From Liolophura sinensis (lineage: Eukaryota; Mollusca; Polyplacophora; Chitonida; Chitonidae): a stretch of 53,016 nt of DNA. Below are positions 1 through 12,951 of the stretch, piece after piece (positions within the stretch are counted from its first letter, which is position 1; the number at the start of each line of letters is the position of its first letter). The stretch covers positions 1-53,016 of the forward strand of contig NW_027018241.1 of NCBI RefSeq assembly GCF_032854445.1, read 5' to 3'. Made by a program: the position numbers and the translations under genes. The notes below the pieces were generated by a model, which saw only the letters and a list, made by a program, of their open reading frames with translations, did not search any database and was not told where the DNA came from.

Positions 1-270
1 ACTATGCACAATCGCGACTGGTCGTTACTATATTCAACTTTTTAACTATACGTTATGTGCCCTTCGGTAGCCCAGAAGACGTCCAAATCTTTGGGCTAAG
101 CCCATTTAACTCATCCAGCAATGTCTTACTTTTAAGTCCAAGACAATCTCAATGTCTTTATCTACGTGTAGAAAAACCACACCATTTGTACATAAAAAAC
201 ACAATGTACTAGATACAGTCTGCTGTAAAAAGTACAACTGATCACTGAACCACATCTATAAGGTTCTAAT
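1..270. repeat. Partial monomer at left edge (class A 3' half)
   Basis: The window opens inside a monomer, at about monomer position 280. The visible part carries the class A markers: ACTATGCAC, GGTCGTTAC, TTAACTATACG, TTCGGTAG and CTCATCC. It runs to the next landmark without a break. The array therefore continues to the left of the window. Confidence 0.95.
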
Positions 271-3200
271 AGATGCGGAATTGGGCCAGGCATCGGCAGC
301 TGTTTTAAAAAATTGCAATTTCCCTGGTTTCCATGGAGTAAGAGCCGTTGCTGGGCACGTGACTATGACATCAATGATTCATTCAATTGTCGCTACAGCC
401 AAAAGTATTTTGGTCGGAGATCAACGCGGTTTGCACCATTCGATTTCTCGTCACAAAATACGTCGGATTAGCCTCTTACCAGCAGCACTGGAACAGTTTT
501 TCCACTTTTGCATTTTTGCCTGGTCTTTGTGTTAATTTGAAATCGGATAGAATCTTACTATGTACAATCGCCACTGGTCATTACTATATTCAACCTTTTG
601 ACTGTAGTTATGTGCCCTTCTGTAGCCCAGAAGACGTCAAATCTTTGGGCTAAGCCCATTTAACTCACCCAGCAATTGTCTTACTTCTAAGTCCAAGACA
701 ATCTCAATGTCTTTATCTACGTGTAGAAAAACCACACCATTTGTACATAAAAAAACACAATGTACTAGATACAGTCTGCTGTAAAAAGCACAACTGATCA
801 CTGAACCACATCAATAAGGTTCTAAAAGATGCGGAAATTGGCCCAGGCATCGGCAGCTGTTTAAAAAATTGCAAATTTTCACTGGTTTCCATGGAGTAAG
901 AGCCGTTTGCTGGGCACGTGACTATGACATCAATGATCATTCAATTGTCGCTACAGCCAAAAGTATTGGTCGGAGAGCAACGCGGTTTGCACCATTCGAT
1001 TTCTCGTCACAAAATACGTCGGATTAGCCTCTTACCAGCAGCACTGGAACAGTTTTTCCACTTTTGCATTTTTGCTGGTCTTTTTGTTAATTTTGAAATC
1101 GGATACAATCTACTATGTACAATCGCGACTGGTCATTACTATATTCAACTTTTGACTGTAAGTTATGTGCCCTTCTGTAGCCCAGAAGACGTCAAATCTT
1201 TGGCTAAGCCCATTTAACTCACCCAGCAATTGTCTTTACTTCTAAGTCCAAGACAATCTCAATGTCTTTATCTACGTGTAGAAAAACCACACCATTTGTA
1301 CATAAAAAACACAATGTACTAGATACAGTCTGCTGTATAAAGAACAACTGATCACTGAACCACATCAGTAAGGTTCTAAAAGATGCGGAATTGGCCCAGG
1401 CATCGGCAGCTGTTTAAAAAATTGCAAATTTCCCTGGTTTCCATGGAGTAAGAGCCGTTGCTGGGCACGTGACTATGACATCAATGATGATTCAATTGTG
1501 GCTACAGCCAAAAGTATTGGTCGGAGAGCAACGCGGTTTGCACCATTCGATTTCTCGTCACAAAATACGTCGGATTAGCCTCTTACAGCCAGCACTGGAA
1601 CAGTTTTTCCACTTTTGCATTTTTGTTTGGTCTTTTTGTTAATTAAAATCGGATACACTGTACTATGCACAATCGCGACTGGTCGTTACTATATTCAACT
1701 TTTAACTATACGTTATGTGCCCTTCGGTAGCCCAGAAGACGTCAAATCTTTGGGCTAAGCCCATTTAACTCATCCAGCAATTGTCTTACTTTTAAGTCCA
1801 AGACAATCTCAATGTCTTTATCTACGTGTAGAAAAACCACACCATTCGTACATAAAAAACACAATGTACTAGATACAGTCTGCTGTAAAAAGTACAACTG
1901 ATCACTGACGCACATCAATAAGGTTCTAAAAGATGCGGAAATGGCCCAGGCATCGGCAGCTGTTTAAAAAATTGCAAATTTCCCTGGTTTCCATGGAGTA
2001 AGAGCCGTTGCTGGGCACGTGACTATGACATCAATGATCATTCAATTGTCGCTACAGCCAAAAGTATTGGTCGGAGAGCAACGCGGTTTGCACCATTCGA
2101 TTTCTCGTGACCAAAATACGTCGGATTAGTCTCTTACAGCAGCACTGGAACAGTTTTTCCACTTTTGCATTTTTGCCTGGTCTTTTTGTTAATTGAAATC
2201 GGATACACTGTACTATGCACAATCGCGACTGGTCGTTACTATATTCAACTTTTAACTATACGTTATGTGCCCTTCGGTATAGCCCAGAAGACGTCAAATC
2301 TTTGGGCTAAGCCCATTTAACTCATCCAGCAATTGTCTTACTTTTAAGTCCAAGACAATCTCAATGTCTTTATCTACGTGTAGAAAAACCACACCATTTG
2401 TACATAAAAAACACAAGGTACTAGATACAGTCTGCTGTAAAAAGTACAACTGATCACTGACCCACATCAATAAGGTTCTAAAAGATGCGGAATTGGCCCA
2501 GGCATCGGCAGCTGTTAGAAAATTGCAAATTTCCCTGGTTTCCATGGAGTAAGAGCCGTTGCTGGGCACGTGACTATGACATCAATGATCATTCAATTGT
2601 CGCTACAGCCAAAAGTATTGGTCGGAGAGCAAACGCGGTTTTGCACCATTCGATTTCTCGTCACAAAATACGTCGGATTAGCCTCTTACCAGCAGCACTG
2701 GAACAGTTTTTTCCACTTTGCATTTTTGTTTGGTCTTTTTGTTAATTAAAATCGGATACACTGTACTATGCACAATCGCGACTGGTCGTTACTATATTCA
2801 ACTTTTAACTATACGTTATGTGCCCTTCGGTAGCCCAGAAGACGTCAAATCTTTGGGCTAAGCCCATTAACTCATCCAGCAATTGTCTTACTTTTAAGTC
2901 CAAGACAATCTCAATGTCTTTATCTACGTGTAGAAAAACCACACCATTCGTACATAAAAAACACAATGTACTAGATACAGTCTGCTGTAAAAAGTACAAC
3001 TGATCACTGACGCACATCAATAAGGTTCTAAAAGATGCGGAAATGGCCCAGGCATCGGCAGCTGTTTAAAAAATTGCAAATTTCCCTGGTTTCCATGGAG
3101 TAAGAGCCGTTGCTGGGCACGTGACTATGACATCAATGATCATTCAATTGTCGCTACAGCCAAAAGTATTGGTCGGAGAGCAACGCGGTTTGCACCATTC

Positions 3201-5791
3201 GATTCTCGTGACAAAATACGTCGGATTAGTCTCTTACCAGCAGCACTGGAACAGTTTTTCCACTTTTGCATTTTTGCCTGGTCTTTTTGTTAATTGAAAT
3301 CGGAATACACTGTACTATGCACAATCGCGACTGGTCGTTACTATATTCAACTTTTAACTATACGTTATGTGCCCTTCGTAGCCCAGAAGACGTCAAATCT
3401 TTGGGCTAAGCCCATTTAACTCATCCAGCAATTGTCCTTACTTTTAAGTCCAAGACAATCTCAATGTCTTTATCTACGTGTAGAAAAACCACACCATTTG
3501 TACATAAAAAACACAAGGTACTAGATACAGTCTGCTGTAAAAAGTACAACTGATCACTGACCCACATCAATAAGGTTCTAAAAGATGCGGAATTGGCCCA
3601 GGCATCGGCAGCTGTTTAGAAAATTGCAAATTTCCCTGGTTTCCATGGAGTAAGAGCCGTTGCTGGGCACGTGACTATGACAATCAATGATCATTCAATT
3701 GTCGCTACAGCCAAAAGTATTGGTCGGAGAGCAACGCGGTTTGCAACCATTCGATTTCTCGTGACAAAATACGTCGGATTAGTCCTCTTACCAGCAGCAC
3801 TGGAACAGTTTTTCCACTTTTGCATTTTTGCCTGGTGTTTTTGTTAATTGAAATCGGATACACTGTACTATGCACAATCGCGACTGGTCGTTACTATATT
3901 CAACTTTTAACTATACGTTATGTGCCCTTCGGTAGCCCAGAAGACGTCAAATCTTTGGGCTAAGCCCATTTAACTCATCCAGCAATTGTCTTACTTTTAA
4001 GTCCAAGACAATCTCAAATGTCTTTATCTACGTGTAGAAAAAACACACCATTCGTACATAAAAAACACAATGTACTAGATACAGTCTGCTGTAAAAGTAC
4101 AACTGATCACTGAACCACATCTATAAGGTTCTAATAGATGCGGAATTGGGCCAGGCATCGGCAGCTGTTTAAAAAATTGCAAATTTCCCTGGTTTCCATG
4201 GAGTAAGAGCCGTTGCTGGGCACGTGACTATGACATCAATGATCATTCAATTGTCGCTACAGCAAAAGTATTGGTCGGAGAGCAACGCGGTTTGCACCAT
4301 TCGATTTCTCGTCACAAAATACGTCGGATTAGCCTCTTACCAGCAGCACTGGAACAGTTTTTCCACTTTTGCATTTTTGCCTGGTCTTTATGTTAATTTG
4401 AAATCGGATACAATCTACTATGTACAATCGCGACTGGTCATTACTATATTCAACTTTTGACTGTAAGTTATGTGCCCTTCTGTAGCCCAGAAGACGTCAA
4501 ATCTTTGGGCTAAGCCCCATTTAACTCACCCAGCAATTGTCTTACTTCTAAGTCCAAGACAATCTCAATGTCTTTATCTACGTGTAGAAAAACCACACCA
4601 TTTGTACATAAAAAAACACAATGTACTAGATACAGTCTGCTGTAAAAAGTACAACTGATCACTGACCCACATCAATAAGGTTCTAAAAGATGCGGAATTG
4701 GCCCAGGCATCGGCAGCTGTTTTAAAAAATTGCAAATTTCACTGGTTTCCATGGAGTAAGAGCCGTTGCTGGGCACGTGACTATGACATCAATGATCATT
4801 CAATTGTCGCTACAGCCAAAAGTATTGGTCGGAGAGCAACGCGGTTTGCACCATTCGATTTCTCGAGACAAAATACGTCGGATTAGCCTCATACCAGCAG
4901 CACTGGAACAGTTTTTCCACTTTTGCATTTTTGCCTGGTCTTTTTGTTAATTTGAAATCGGATACAATCTACTATGTACAATCGCGACTGGTCATTACTA
5001 TATTCAACTTTTGACTGTAAGTTATGTGCCCTTCTGTAGCCCAGAAGACGTCAAATCTTTGGGCTAAGCCCATTTAACTCACCCAGCAATTGTCTTACTT
5101 CTAAGTCCAAGACAATCTCAATGTCTTTATCTACGTGTAGAAAAACCACACCATTTGTACATAAAAAACACAATGTACTAGATACAGTCTGCTGTATAAA
5201 GAACAACTGATCACTGAACCACATCAATAAGGTTCTAAAGATGCGGAATTGGCCCAGGCATCGGCAGCTGTTTAAAAAATTGCAAATTTCCCTGGTTTCC
5301 ATGGAGTAAGAGCCGTTGCTGGGCACGTGACTATGACATCAATGATCATTCAATTGTCGCTACAGCCAAAAGTATTGGTCGGAGAGCAACGCGGGTTGCA
5401 CCATTCGATTTCTCGTCACAAAATACGTCGGATTAGCCTCTTACCAGCAGCACTGGGAACAGTTTTTCCACTTTTGCATTTTTGCCTGGTCTTTTTGTTA
5501 ATTGAAATCGGATACACTGTACTATGCACAATCGCGACTGGTCGTTACTATATTCAACTTTTAACTATACGTTATGTGCCCTTCGGTAGCCCAGAAGACG
5601 TCAAATCTTTGGGCTAAGCCCATTTAACTCATCCAGCAATTGTTCTTACTTTTAAGTCCAAGACAATCTCAATGTCTTTATCTACGTGTAGAAAAACCAC
5701 ACCATTCGTATATAAAAAACACAATGTACTAGATACAGTCTGCTGTAAAAAAGTACAACTGATCACTGACGCACATCAATAAGGTTCTAAT
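271..5791. repeat. Monomers 1-10, indel-rich left portion
   Basis: Ten units start at 271, 827, 1381, 1931, 2483, 3033, 3583, 4136, 4688 and 5239. Classes run B B A A A A A B B A. Lengths are 550-556 bp, longer and more variable than most of the array, because of single-base insertions mostly in runs (for example the T runs near 302 and 1080, the A run near 3010 and an inserted TA near 2279). Monomers 3-5 and 5-7 share a weak two-monomer periodicity: TTTTGTTTGGTC occurs near 1623 and 2727, and ACAAGGTAC near 2412 and 3514, offsets of about 1102 bp. Part of the indel load may be sequence error. Confidence 0.9.
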
Positions 5792-6039
5792 AGATGCGGA
5801 AATGGCCCAGGCATCGGCAGCTGTTTTAAAAAATTGCAAATTTCACTGGTTTCCATGGAGTAAGAGCCGTTGCTGGGCACGTGACTATGACATCAATGAT
5901 CATTCAATTGTCGCTACAGCCAAAAGTATTGGTCGGAGAGCAACGCGGTTTGCACCATTCGATTTCTCGTCACAAAATACGTCGGATTAGCCTCTTACCA
6001 GCAGCACTGGAAACAGTTTTTCCACTTTTGCATTTTTGC

Positions 6040-7955
6040 CTGGTAGTTTTGTTAATTGAAATCGGATACACTGTACTATGCACAATCGCGACTGGTCGTT
6101 ACTATATTCAACTTTTAACTATACGTTATGTGCCCTTCGGTAGCCCAGAAGACGTCAAATCTTTGGGCTAAGCCCATTTAACTCATCCAGCAATTGTCTT
6201 ACTTTTAAGTCCAAGATAATGTCAATGTCCTTTATCTACGTGTAGAAAAACCACACCATTCGTACATAAAAAACACAATGTACTAGATACAGTCTGCTGT
6301 AAAAAGTACAACTGATCACTGAACCACATCTATAAGGTTCTAATAGATGCGGAATTGGGCCAGGCATCGGCAGCTGTTTAAAAAATTGCAAATTTCCCTG
6401 GTTTCCATGCAGTAAGAGCCGTTGCTGGGCACGTGACTATGACATCAATGATCATTCAATTGTCGCTACAGCCAAAAGTATTGGTCGTAGAGCAACGCGG
6501 TTTGCACCATTCGATTTCTCGTCACAAAAATACGTCGGATTAGCGTCTTACCAGCAGCACTGGAACAGTTTTTCACTTTTGCATTTTTGCCTGGTCTTTT
6601 TGTTAATTGAAATCGGATACACTGTACTATGCACAATCGCGACTGGTCGTTACTATATTCAACTTTTAACTATACGTTATGTGCCCTTCGGTAGCCCAGA
6701 AGACGTCAAATCTTTGGGCTAAGCCCATTTAACTCATCCAGCAATTGTCTTACTTTTAAGTCCAAGACAATCTCAATGTCTTTATCTACGTGTAGAAAAA
6801 CCACACCATTGGTACATAAAAAAACACAATGTACTAGATACAGTCTGCTGTAAAAAGTACAACTGATCACTGACGCACATCAATAAGGTTCTAAAAGATG
6901 CGGAAATGGCCCAGGCATCGGGAGCTGTTTAAAAAATTGCAAATTTCCCTGGTTTCCATGGAGTAAGAGCCGTTGCTGGGCACGTGACTATGACATCAAT
7001 GATCATTCAATTGTCGCTACAGCCAAAAGTATTGGTCGTAGAGCAACGCGGTTTGGCACCATTCGATTTCTCGTCACAAAATACGTCGGATTAGCCTCTT
7101 TACCAGCAGCACTGGAACAGTTTTTCCACTTTGCATTTTTGCCTGGTCTTTTTGTTAATTTGAAATCGGATACAATCTACTATGCACAATCGCGACTGGT
7201 CATTACTATATTCAACTTTTGACTGTAAGTTATGTGCCCTTCTGTAGCCCAGAAGACGTCAAATCTTGGGCTAAGCCCATTTAACTCACCCAGCAATTGT
7301 CTTACTTCTAAGTCCAAGACAATCTCAATGTCTTTATCTACGTGTAGAAAAACCACACCATTTGTACATAAAAAAACACAATGTACTAGATACAGTCTGC
7401 TGTAAAAAGTACAACTGATCACTGAACCACATCAATAAGGTTCTAAAAGATGCGGAATTGGCCCAGGCATCGGCAGCTGTTTAAAAAATTGCAAATTTCC
7501 CTGGTTTCCATGGAGTAAGAGCCGTTGCTGGGCACGTGACTATGACATCAATGATCATTCAATTGTCGCTACAGCCAAAAGTATTGGTCGGAGAGCAACG
7601 CGGTTTGCACCATTCGATTTCTCGTGACAAAATACGTCGGATTAGCCTCTTACCAGCAGCACTGGAACAGTTTTTCCACTTTTGCATTTTTGTTTGGTCT
7701 TTTTGTTAATTAAAATCGGATACACTGTACTATGCACAATCGCGACTGGTCGTTACTATATTCAACTTTTAACTATACGTTATGTGCCCTTTGGTAGCCC
7801 AGAAGACGTCAAATCTTTGGGCTAAGCCCATTTAACTCATCCAGCAATTGTCTTACTTTTAAGTCCAAGACAATCTCAATGTCTTTATCTACGTGTAGAA
7901 AAAACCACACCATTCGTACATAAAAAACACAATGTACTAGATACAGTCTGCTGTA
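6040..7955. repeat. HOR 4-mer (2203 bp), copy 1
   Basis: This block shares rare variants with the block 2203 bp downstream: GGTAGTTTTG near 6043, AATGTCAATG near 6217, TTAGCGTC near 6540, CCATTGGTAC near 6807, ATCGGGAGC near 6918 and CCCTTTGGTAG near 7787. Each is uncommon elsewhere in the array. This copy also has single-base indels missing from its partner, such as an extra A near 6527, an extra G near 7054 and a lost T near 7265. The edges are approximate: they mark where the shared variants stop. Confidence 0.85.
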
Positions 7956-8242
7956 AAAAGTACAACTGATCACTGAACCACATCAATAAGGTTCTAAAAG
8001 ATGCGGAATTGGGCCAGGCATCGGCAGCTGTTTAAAAATTGCAAATTTCCCTGGTTTCCATGGAGTAAGAGCCGTTGCTGGGCACGTGACTATGACATCA
8101 ATGATCATTCAATTGTCGCTACAGCCAAAAGTATTGGTCGGAGAGCAACGCGGTTTGCACCATTCGATTTCTCGTCACAAAATACGTCGGATTAGCCTCT
8201 TACCAGCAGCACTGGAACAGTTTTTCCACTTTTGCATTTTTG

Positions 8243-10158
8243 CCTGGTAGTTTTGTTAATTGAAATCGGATACACTGTACTATGCACAATCGCGACTGGT
8301 CGTTACTATATTCAACTTTTAACTATACGTTATGTGCCCTTCGGTAGCCCAGAAGACGTCAAATCTTTGGGCTAAGCCCATTTAACTCATCCAGCAATTG
8401 TCTTACTTTTAAGTCCAAGACAATGTCAATGTCTTTATCTACGTGTAGAAAAACCACACCATTCGTACATAAAAAACACAATGTACTAGATACAGTCTGC
8501 TGTAAAAAGTACAACTGATCACTGAACCACATCTATAAGGTTCTAATAGATGCGGAATTGGGCCAGGCATCGGCAGCTGTTTAAAAAATTGCAAATTTCC
8601 CTGGTTTCCATGGAGTAAGAGCCGTTGCTGGGCACGTGACTATGACATCAATGATCATTCAATTGTCGCTACAGCCAAAAGTATTGGTCGGAGAGCAACG
8701 CGGTTTGCACCATTCGATTTCTCGTCACAAAATACGTCGGATTAGCGTCTTACCAGCAGCACTGGAACAGTTTTTCCACTTTTGCATTTTTGCCTGGTCT
8801 TTTTGTTAATTGAAATCGGATACACTGTACTATGCACAATCGCGACTGGTCGTTACTATATTCAACTTTTAACTATACGTTATGTGCCCTTCGGTAGCCC
8901 AGAAGACGTCAAATCTTTGGGCTAAGCCCATTTAACTCATCCAGCAATTGTCTTACTTTTAAGTCCAAGACAATCTCAATGTCTTTATCTACGTGTAGAA
9001 AAACCACACCATTGGTACATAAAAAAACACAATGTACTAGATACAGTCTGCTGTAAAAAGTACAACTGATCACTGACGCACATCAATAAGGTTCTAAAAG
9101 ATGCGGAAATGGCCCAGGCATCGGGAGCTGTTTAAAAAATTGCAAATTTCCCTGGTTTCCATGGAGTAAGAGCCGTTGCTGGGCACGTGACTATGACATC
9201 AATGATCATTCAATTGTCGCTACAGCCAAAAGTATTGGTCGTAGAGCAACGCGGTTTGCACCATTCGATTTCTCGTCACAAAATACGTCGGATTAGCCTC
9301 TTACCAGCAGCACTGGAACAGTTTTTCCACTTTTGCATTTTTGCCTGGTCTTTTTGTTAATTTGAAATCGGATACAATCTACTATGCACAATCGCGACTG
9401 GTCATTACTATATTCAACTTTTGACTGTAAGTTATGTGCCCTTCTGTAGCCCAGAAGACGTCAAATCTTTGGGCTAAGCCCATTTAACTCACCCAGCAAT
9501 TGTCTTACTTCTAAGTCCAAGACAATCTCAATGTCTTTATCTACGTGTAGAAAAACCACACCATTTGTACATAAAAAACACAATGTACTAGATACAGTCT
9601 GCTGTAAAAAGTACAACTGATCACTGAACCACATCAATAAGGTTCTAAAAGATGCGGAATTGGCCCAGGCATCGGCAGCTGTTTTAAAAAATTGCAAATT
9701 TCCCTGGTTTCCATGGAGTAAGAGCCGTTGCTGGGCACGTGACTATGACATCAATGATCATTCAATTGTCGCTACAGCCAAAAGTATTGGTCGGAGAGCA
9801 ACGCGGTTTGCACCATTCGATTTCTCGTGACAAAATACGTCGGATTAGCCTCTTACCAGCAGCACTGGAACAGTTTTTCCACTTTTGCATTTTTGTTTGG
9901 TCTTTTTGTTAATTAAAATCGGATACACTGTACTATGCACAATCGCGACTGGTCGTTACTATATTCAACTTTTAACTATACGTTATGTGCCCTTTGGTAG
10001 CCCAGAAGACGTCAAATCTTTGGGCTAAGCCCATTTAACTCATCCAGCAATTGTCTTACTTTTAAGTCCAAGACAATCTCAATGTCTTTATCTACGTGTA
10101 GAAAAACCACACCATTCGTACATAAAAAACACAATGTACTAGATACAGTCTGCTGTAA
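8243..10158. repeat. HOR 4-mer (2203 bp), copy 2
   Basis: This is the partner of the block about 2203 bp upstream. It carries GGTAGTTTTG near 8246, TTAGCGTC near 8743, CCATTGGTAC near 9010, ATCGGGAGC near 9120 and CCCTTTGGTAG near 9990. It lacks the scattered indels of copy 1. It diverges near 10160, where this copy reads GACGCACATG and the partner reads GAACCACATC. Confidence 0.85.
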
Positions 10159-10200
10159 AAAGTACAACTGATCACTGACGCACATGAATAAGGTTCTAAT

Positions 10201-10750
10201 AGATGCGGAATTGGCCCAGGCATTGGCAGCTGTTTAAAAAATTGCAAATTTCCCTGGTTTCCATGGAGTAAGAGCCGTTGCTGGGCACGTGACTATGACA
10301 TCAATGATCATTCAATTGTCGCTACAGCCAAAAGTATTGGTCGGAGAGCAACGCGGTTTGCACCATTCGATTTCTCGTCACAAAATACGTCGGATTAGCC
10401 TCTTACTAGCAGCACTGGAACAGTTTTTCCACTTTTGCATTTTTGCCTGGTCTTTTTGTTAATTGAAATCGGATACACTGTACTATGCACAATCGCGACA
10501 GGTCGTTACTATATTCAACTTTTAACTATACGTTATGTGCCCTTCGGTAGCCCAGAAGACGTCAAATCTTTGGGCTAAGCCCAATTAACTCATCCAGCAA
10601 TTGTCTTACTTTTAAGTCCAAGACAATCTCAATGTCTTTATCTACGTGTAGAAAAACCACACCATTCGTACATAAAAAACACAATGTACTAGATACAGTC
10701 TGCTGTAAAAAGTACAACTGATCACTGAACCACATCAATAAGGTTCTAAA
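10201..10750. repeat. Monomer 19 (class A, 550 bp)
   Basis: A single unit between the 4-mer block and the 8-mer block. It has private substitutions: GGCATTGGC near 10222, GCGACAGGTCG near 10495 and GCCCAATTAAC near 10580. Its last ~140 bp already belong to the 8-mer HOR that starts at 10613. Confidence 0.9.
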
Positions 10751-10835
10751 AGATGCGGAATTGGGCCAGGCATCGGCAGCTGTTTAAAAAATTGCAAATT
10801 TCCCTGGTTTCCATGGAGTAAGAGCCGTTGCTGGG

Positions 10836-10843
10836 CACGTGAC
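10836..10843. other. E-box / CDEI-like CACGTGAC (one per monomer)
   Basis: CACGTGAC sits at monomer position 86-93 in this reference unit, and CACGTG is present in every copy I inspected. In the noisy copies near 28252 and 37051 the core survives as CACGTGGAC. CACGTG is the core site of many bHLH factors. Read on the other strand, GTCACGTG fits the budding-yeast CDEI consensus RTCACRTG bound by Cbf1. Whether any factor binds here is unknown. Chance presence in an ancestral monomer would be copied just as faithfully. Confidence 0.6.
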
Positions 10844-10852
10844 TATGACATC

Positions 10853-10862
10853 AATGATCATT
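10853..10862. other. Perfect palindrome AATGATCATT (one per monomer)
   Basis: This 10-bp perfect palindrome lies 11 bp after the E-box core and is followed directly by the palindrome CAATTG (10863-10868). Both recur in almost every monomer; exceptions include ATTCATTC near 376 and ATGATGATTC near 1482. The E-box and the two palindromes together make a 33-bp palindrome-rich segment. Confidence 0.7.
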
Positions 10863-11097
10863 CAATTGTCGCTACAGCCAAAAGTATTGGTCGGAGAGCA
10901 ACGCGGTTTGCACCATTCGATTTCTCGTCACAAAATACGTCGGATTAGCCTCTTACCAGCAGCACTGGAACAGTTTTTCCACTTTTGCATTTTTGCCTGG
11001 TCTTTTTGTTAATTGAAATCGGATACAATTTACTATGTACAATCGCGACTGGTCATTACTATATTCAACTTTTGACTGTAAGTTATGTGCCCTTCTG

Positions 11098-11133
11098 TAG
11101 CCCAGAAGACGTCAAATCTTTGGGCTAAGCCCA
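11098..11133. other. Three-armed dyad TAGCCCA / TGGGCTA / AGCCCA
   Basis: At monomer position 348-383, TAGCCCA (11098-11104) is the exact reverse complement of TGGGCTA (11121-11127). Inside them AAGA can pair with TCTT after a one-base bulge, leaving a 7-base loop. The same TGGGCT core is followed after one A by AGCCCA (11128-11133), giving a second, mutually exclusive hairpin. The arrangement recurs in nearly all monomers. Left-arm variants: TAGTCCA at 34011 and 41714 and TAGCCTA at 46664 (both keep G-T pairing), TAGCGCA at 51611, TAGCCA at 49415. The right arm is changed in class B' (AACCCA) and in the 501-bp units (AGCTCA). A role in cruciform or RNA folding is inference. Confidence 0.75.
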
Positions 11134-12400
11134 TTTAACTCACCCAGCAATTGTCTTACTTCTAAGTCCAAGACAATCTCAATGTCTTTATCTACGTGTA
11201 GAAAAACCACACCATTTGTACATAAAAAACACAATGTACTAGATACAGTCTGCTGTAAAAAGTACAACTGATCACTGAACCACATCAATAAGGTTCTAAA
11301 AGATGTGGAATTGGCCCAGGCATCGGCAGCTGTTTAAAAAATTGCAAATTTCCCTGGTTTCCATGGAGTAAGAGCCGTTGCTGGGCACGTGACTATGACA
11401 TCAATGATCATTCAATTGTCGCTACAGCCAAAAGTATTGGTCGGAGAGCAACGCGGTTTGCACCATTCGATTTCTCGTGACAAAATACGTCGGATTAGCC
11501 TCTTACCAGCAGCACTGGAACAGTTTTTCCACTTTTGCATTTTTGTTTGGTCTTTTTGTTAATTGAAATCGGATACACTGTACTATGCACAATCGCGACT
11601 GGTCGTTACTATATTCAACTTTTAACCATACGTTATGTGCCCTTCGGTAGCCCAGAAGACGTCAAATCTTTGGGCTAAGCCCATTTAACTCATCCAGCAA
11701 TTGTCTTACTTTTAAGTCCAAGACAATCTCAATGTCTTTATCTACGTGTAGAAAAACCACACCATTCGTACATAAAAAACACAATATACTAGATACAGTC
11801 TACTGTAAAAAGTACAACTGATCACTGACGCACATCAATAAGGTTCTAAAAGATGCGGAAATGGCCCAGGCATCGGCAGCTGTTTAAAAAATTGAGAATT
11901 TCCCTGGTTTCCATGGAGTAAGAGCCGTTGCTGGGCACGTGACTATGACATCAATGATCATTCAATTGTCGCTACAGCCAAAAGTATTGGTCGGAGAGCA
12001 ACGCGGTTTGCACCATTCGATTTCTCGTCACATAATACGTCGGATTAGCCTCTTACTAGCAGCACTGGAACAGTTTTTCTTCTTTTGCATTTTTGTTTGG
12101 TCTTTTTGTTAATTGAAATCGGATACACTGTACTATGCACAATCGCGACTGGTCGTTACTATATTCAACTTTTAACTATACGTTATGTGCCCTTCGGTAG
12201 CCCAGAAGACGTCAAATCTTTGGGCTAAGCCCATTTAACTCATCCAGCAATTGTCTTACTTTTAAGTCCAAGACAATCTCAATGTCTTTATCTACGTGTA
12301 GAAAAACCACACCATTTGTACATAAAAAACACAATGTACTAGATACAGTCTGCTGTAAAAAGTACAACTGATCACTGACCCACATCAATAAGGTTCTAAA

Positions 12401-12951
12401 AGATGCGGAATTGGCCAAGGCATCGGCAGCTGTTTAGAAAATTGCAAATTTCCCTGGTTTCCATGGAGTAAGAGCCGTTGCTGGGCACGTGACTATGACA
12501 TCAATGATCATTCAATTGTCGCTACAGCCAAAAGTATTGGTCGGAGAGCAACGCGGTTTGCACCATTCGATTTCTCGTCACAAAATACGTCGGATTAGCC
12601 TCTTACCAGCAGCACTGGAACAGTTTTTCTACTTTTGCATTTTTGCCTGGTCTTTTTGTTAATTTGAAATCGGATACAATCTACTATGTACAATCGCGAC
12701 TGGTCATTACTATATTCAACTTTTGACTGTAAGTTATGTGCCCTTCTGTAGCCCAGAAGACGTCAAATCTTTGGGCTAAGCCCATTTAACTCACCCAGCA
12801 ATTGTCTTACTTCTAAGTCCAAGACAATCTCAATGTCTTTATCTACGTGTAGAAAAACCACACCATTTGTACATAAAAAACACAAGGTACTAGATACAGT
12901 CTGCTGTAAAAAGTACAACTGATCACTGACCCACATCAATAAGGTTCTAAT
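12401..12951. repeat. Reference class B monomer (551 bp)
   Basis: A clean unit chosen to describe class B. It carries TTAATTTGAAATCGG (one T more than class A), CAATCTACTATGTAC, GGTCATTAC, TTGACTGTAAG, TTCTGTAG, CTCACCC and CTTCTAAG. These states travel together over about 200 bp of the second half of the monomer in most B copies, so they form a haplotype rather than independent noise. Confidence 0.9.

Larger units (their letters stand above)
5792..10200. repeat. Monomers 11-18 (4-mer HOR region)
   Basis: Eight units start at 5792, 6345, 6896, 7448, 7999, 8548, 9099 and 9650, with classes A A B A A A B A. The second four repeat the first four at an offset of about 2203 bp, as detailed under the two HOR copies. 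The first four units are 551-553 bp and the second four 549-551 bp, so the first copy carries more insertions. Confidence 0.9.

Noticed and set aside
10787-10804. Octamer-like site in TTGCAAAT of most monomers
   Set aside because: It differs from ATGCAAAT at the first base, lies in an A/T-rich run that varies between copies (many read TTGCATAT), and has no supporting context.
11098-11292. Possible RNA polymerase III promoter: TAGCCCAGAAG fits the A-box pattern TRGYNNANNNG, and GGTTCTAAAAG resembles a B box, with T-runs further on
   Set aside because: The boxes are about 190 bp apart, too far for a tRNA-type promoter. The B box lacks its terminal CC, and no tRNA fold is visible between them. 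A degenerate A-box match is expected often by chance.
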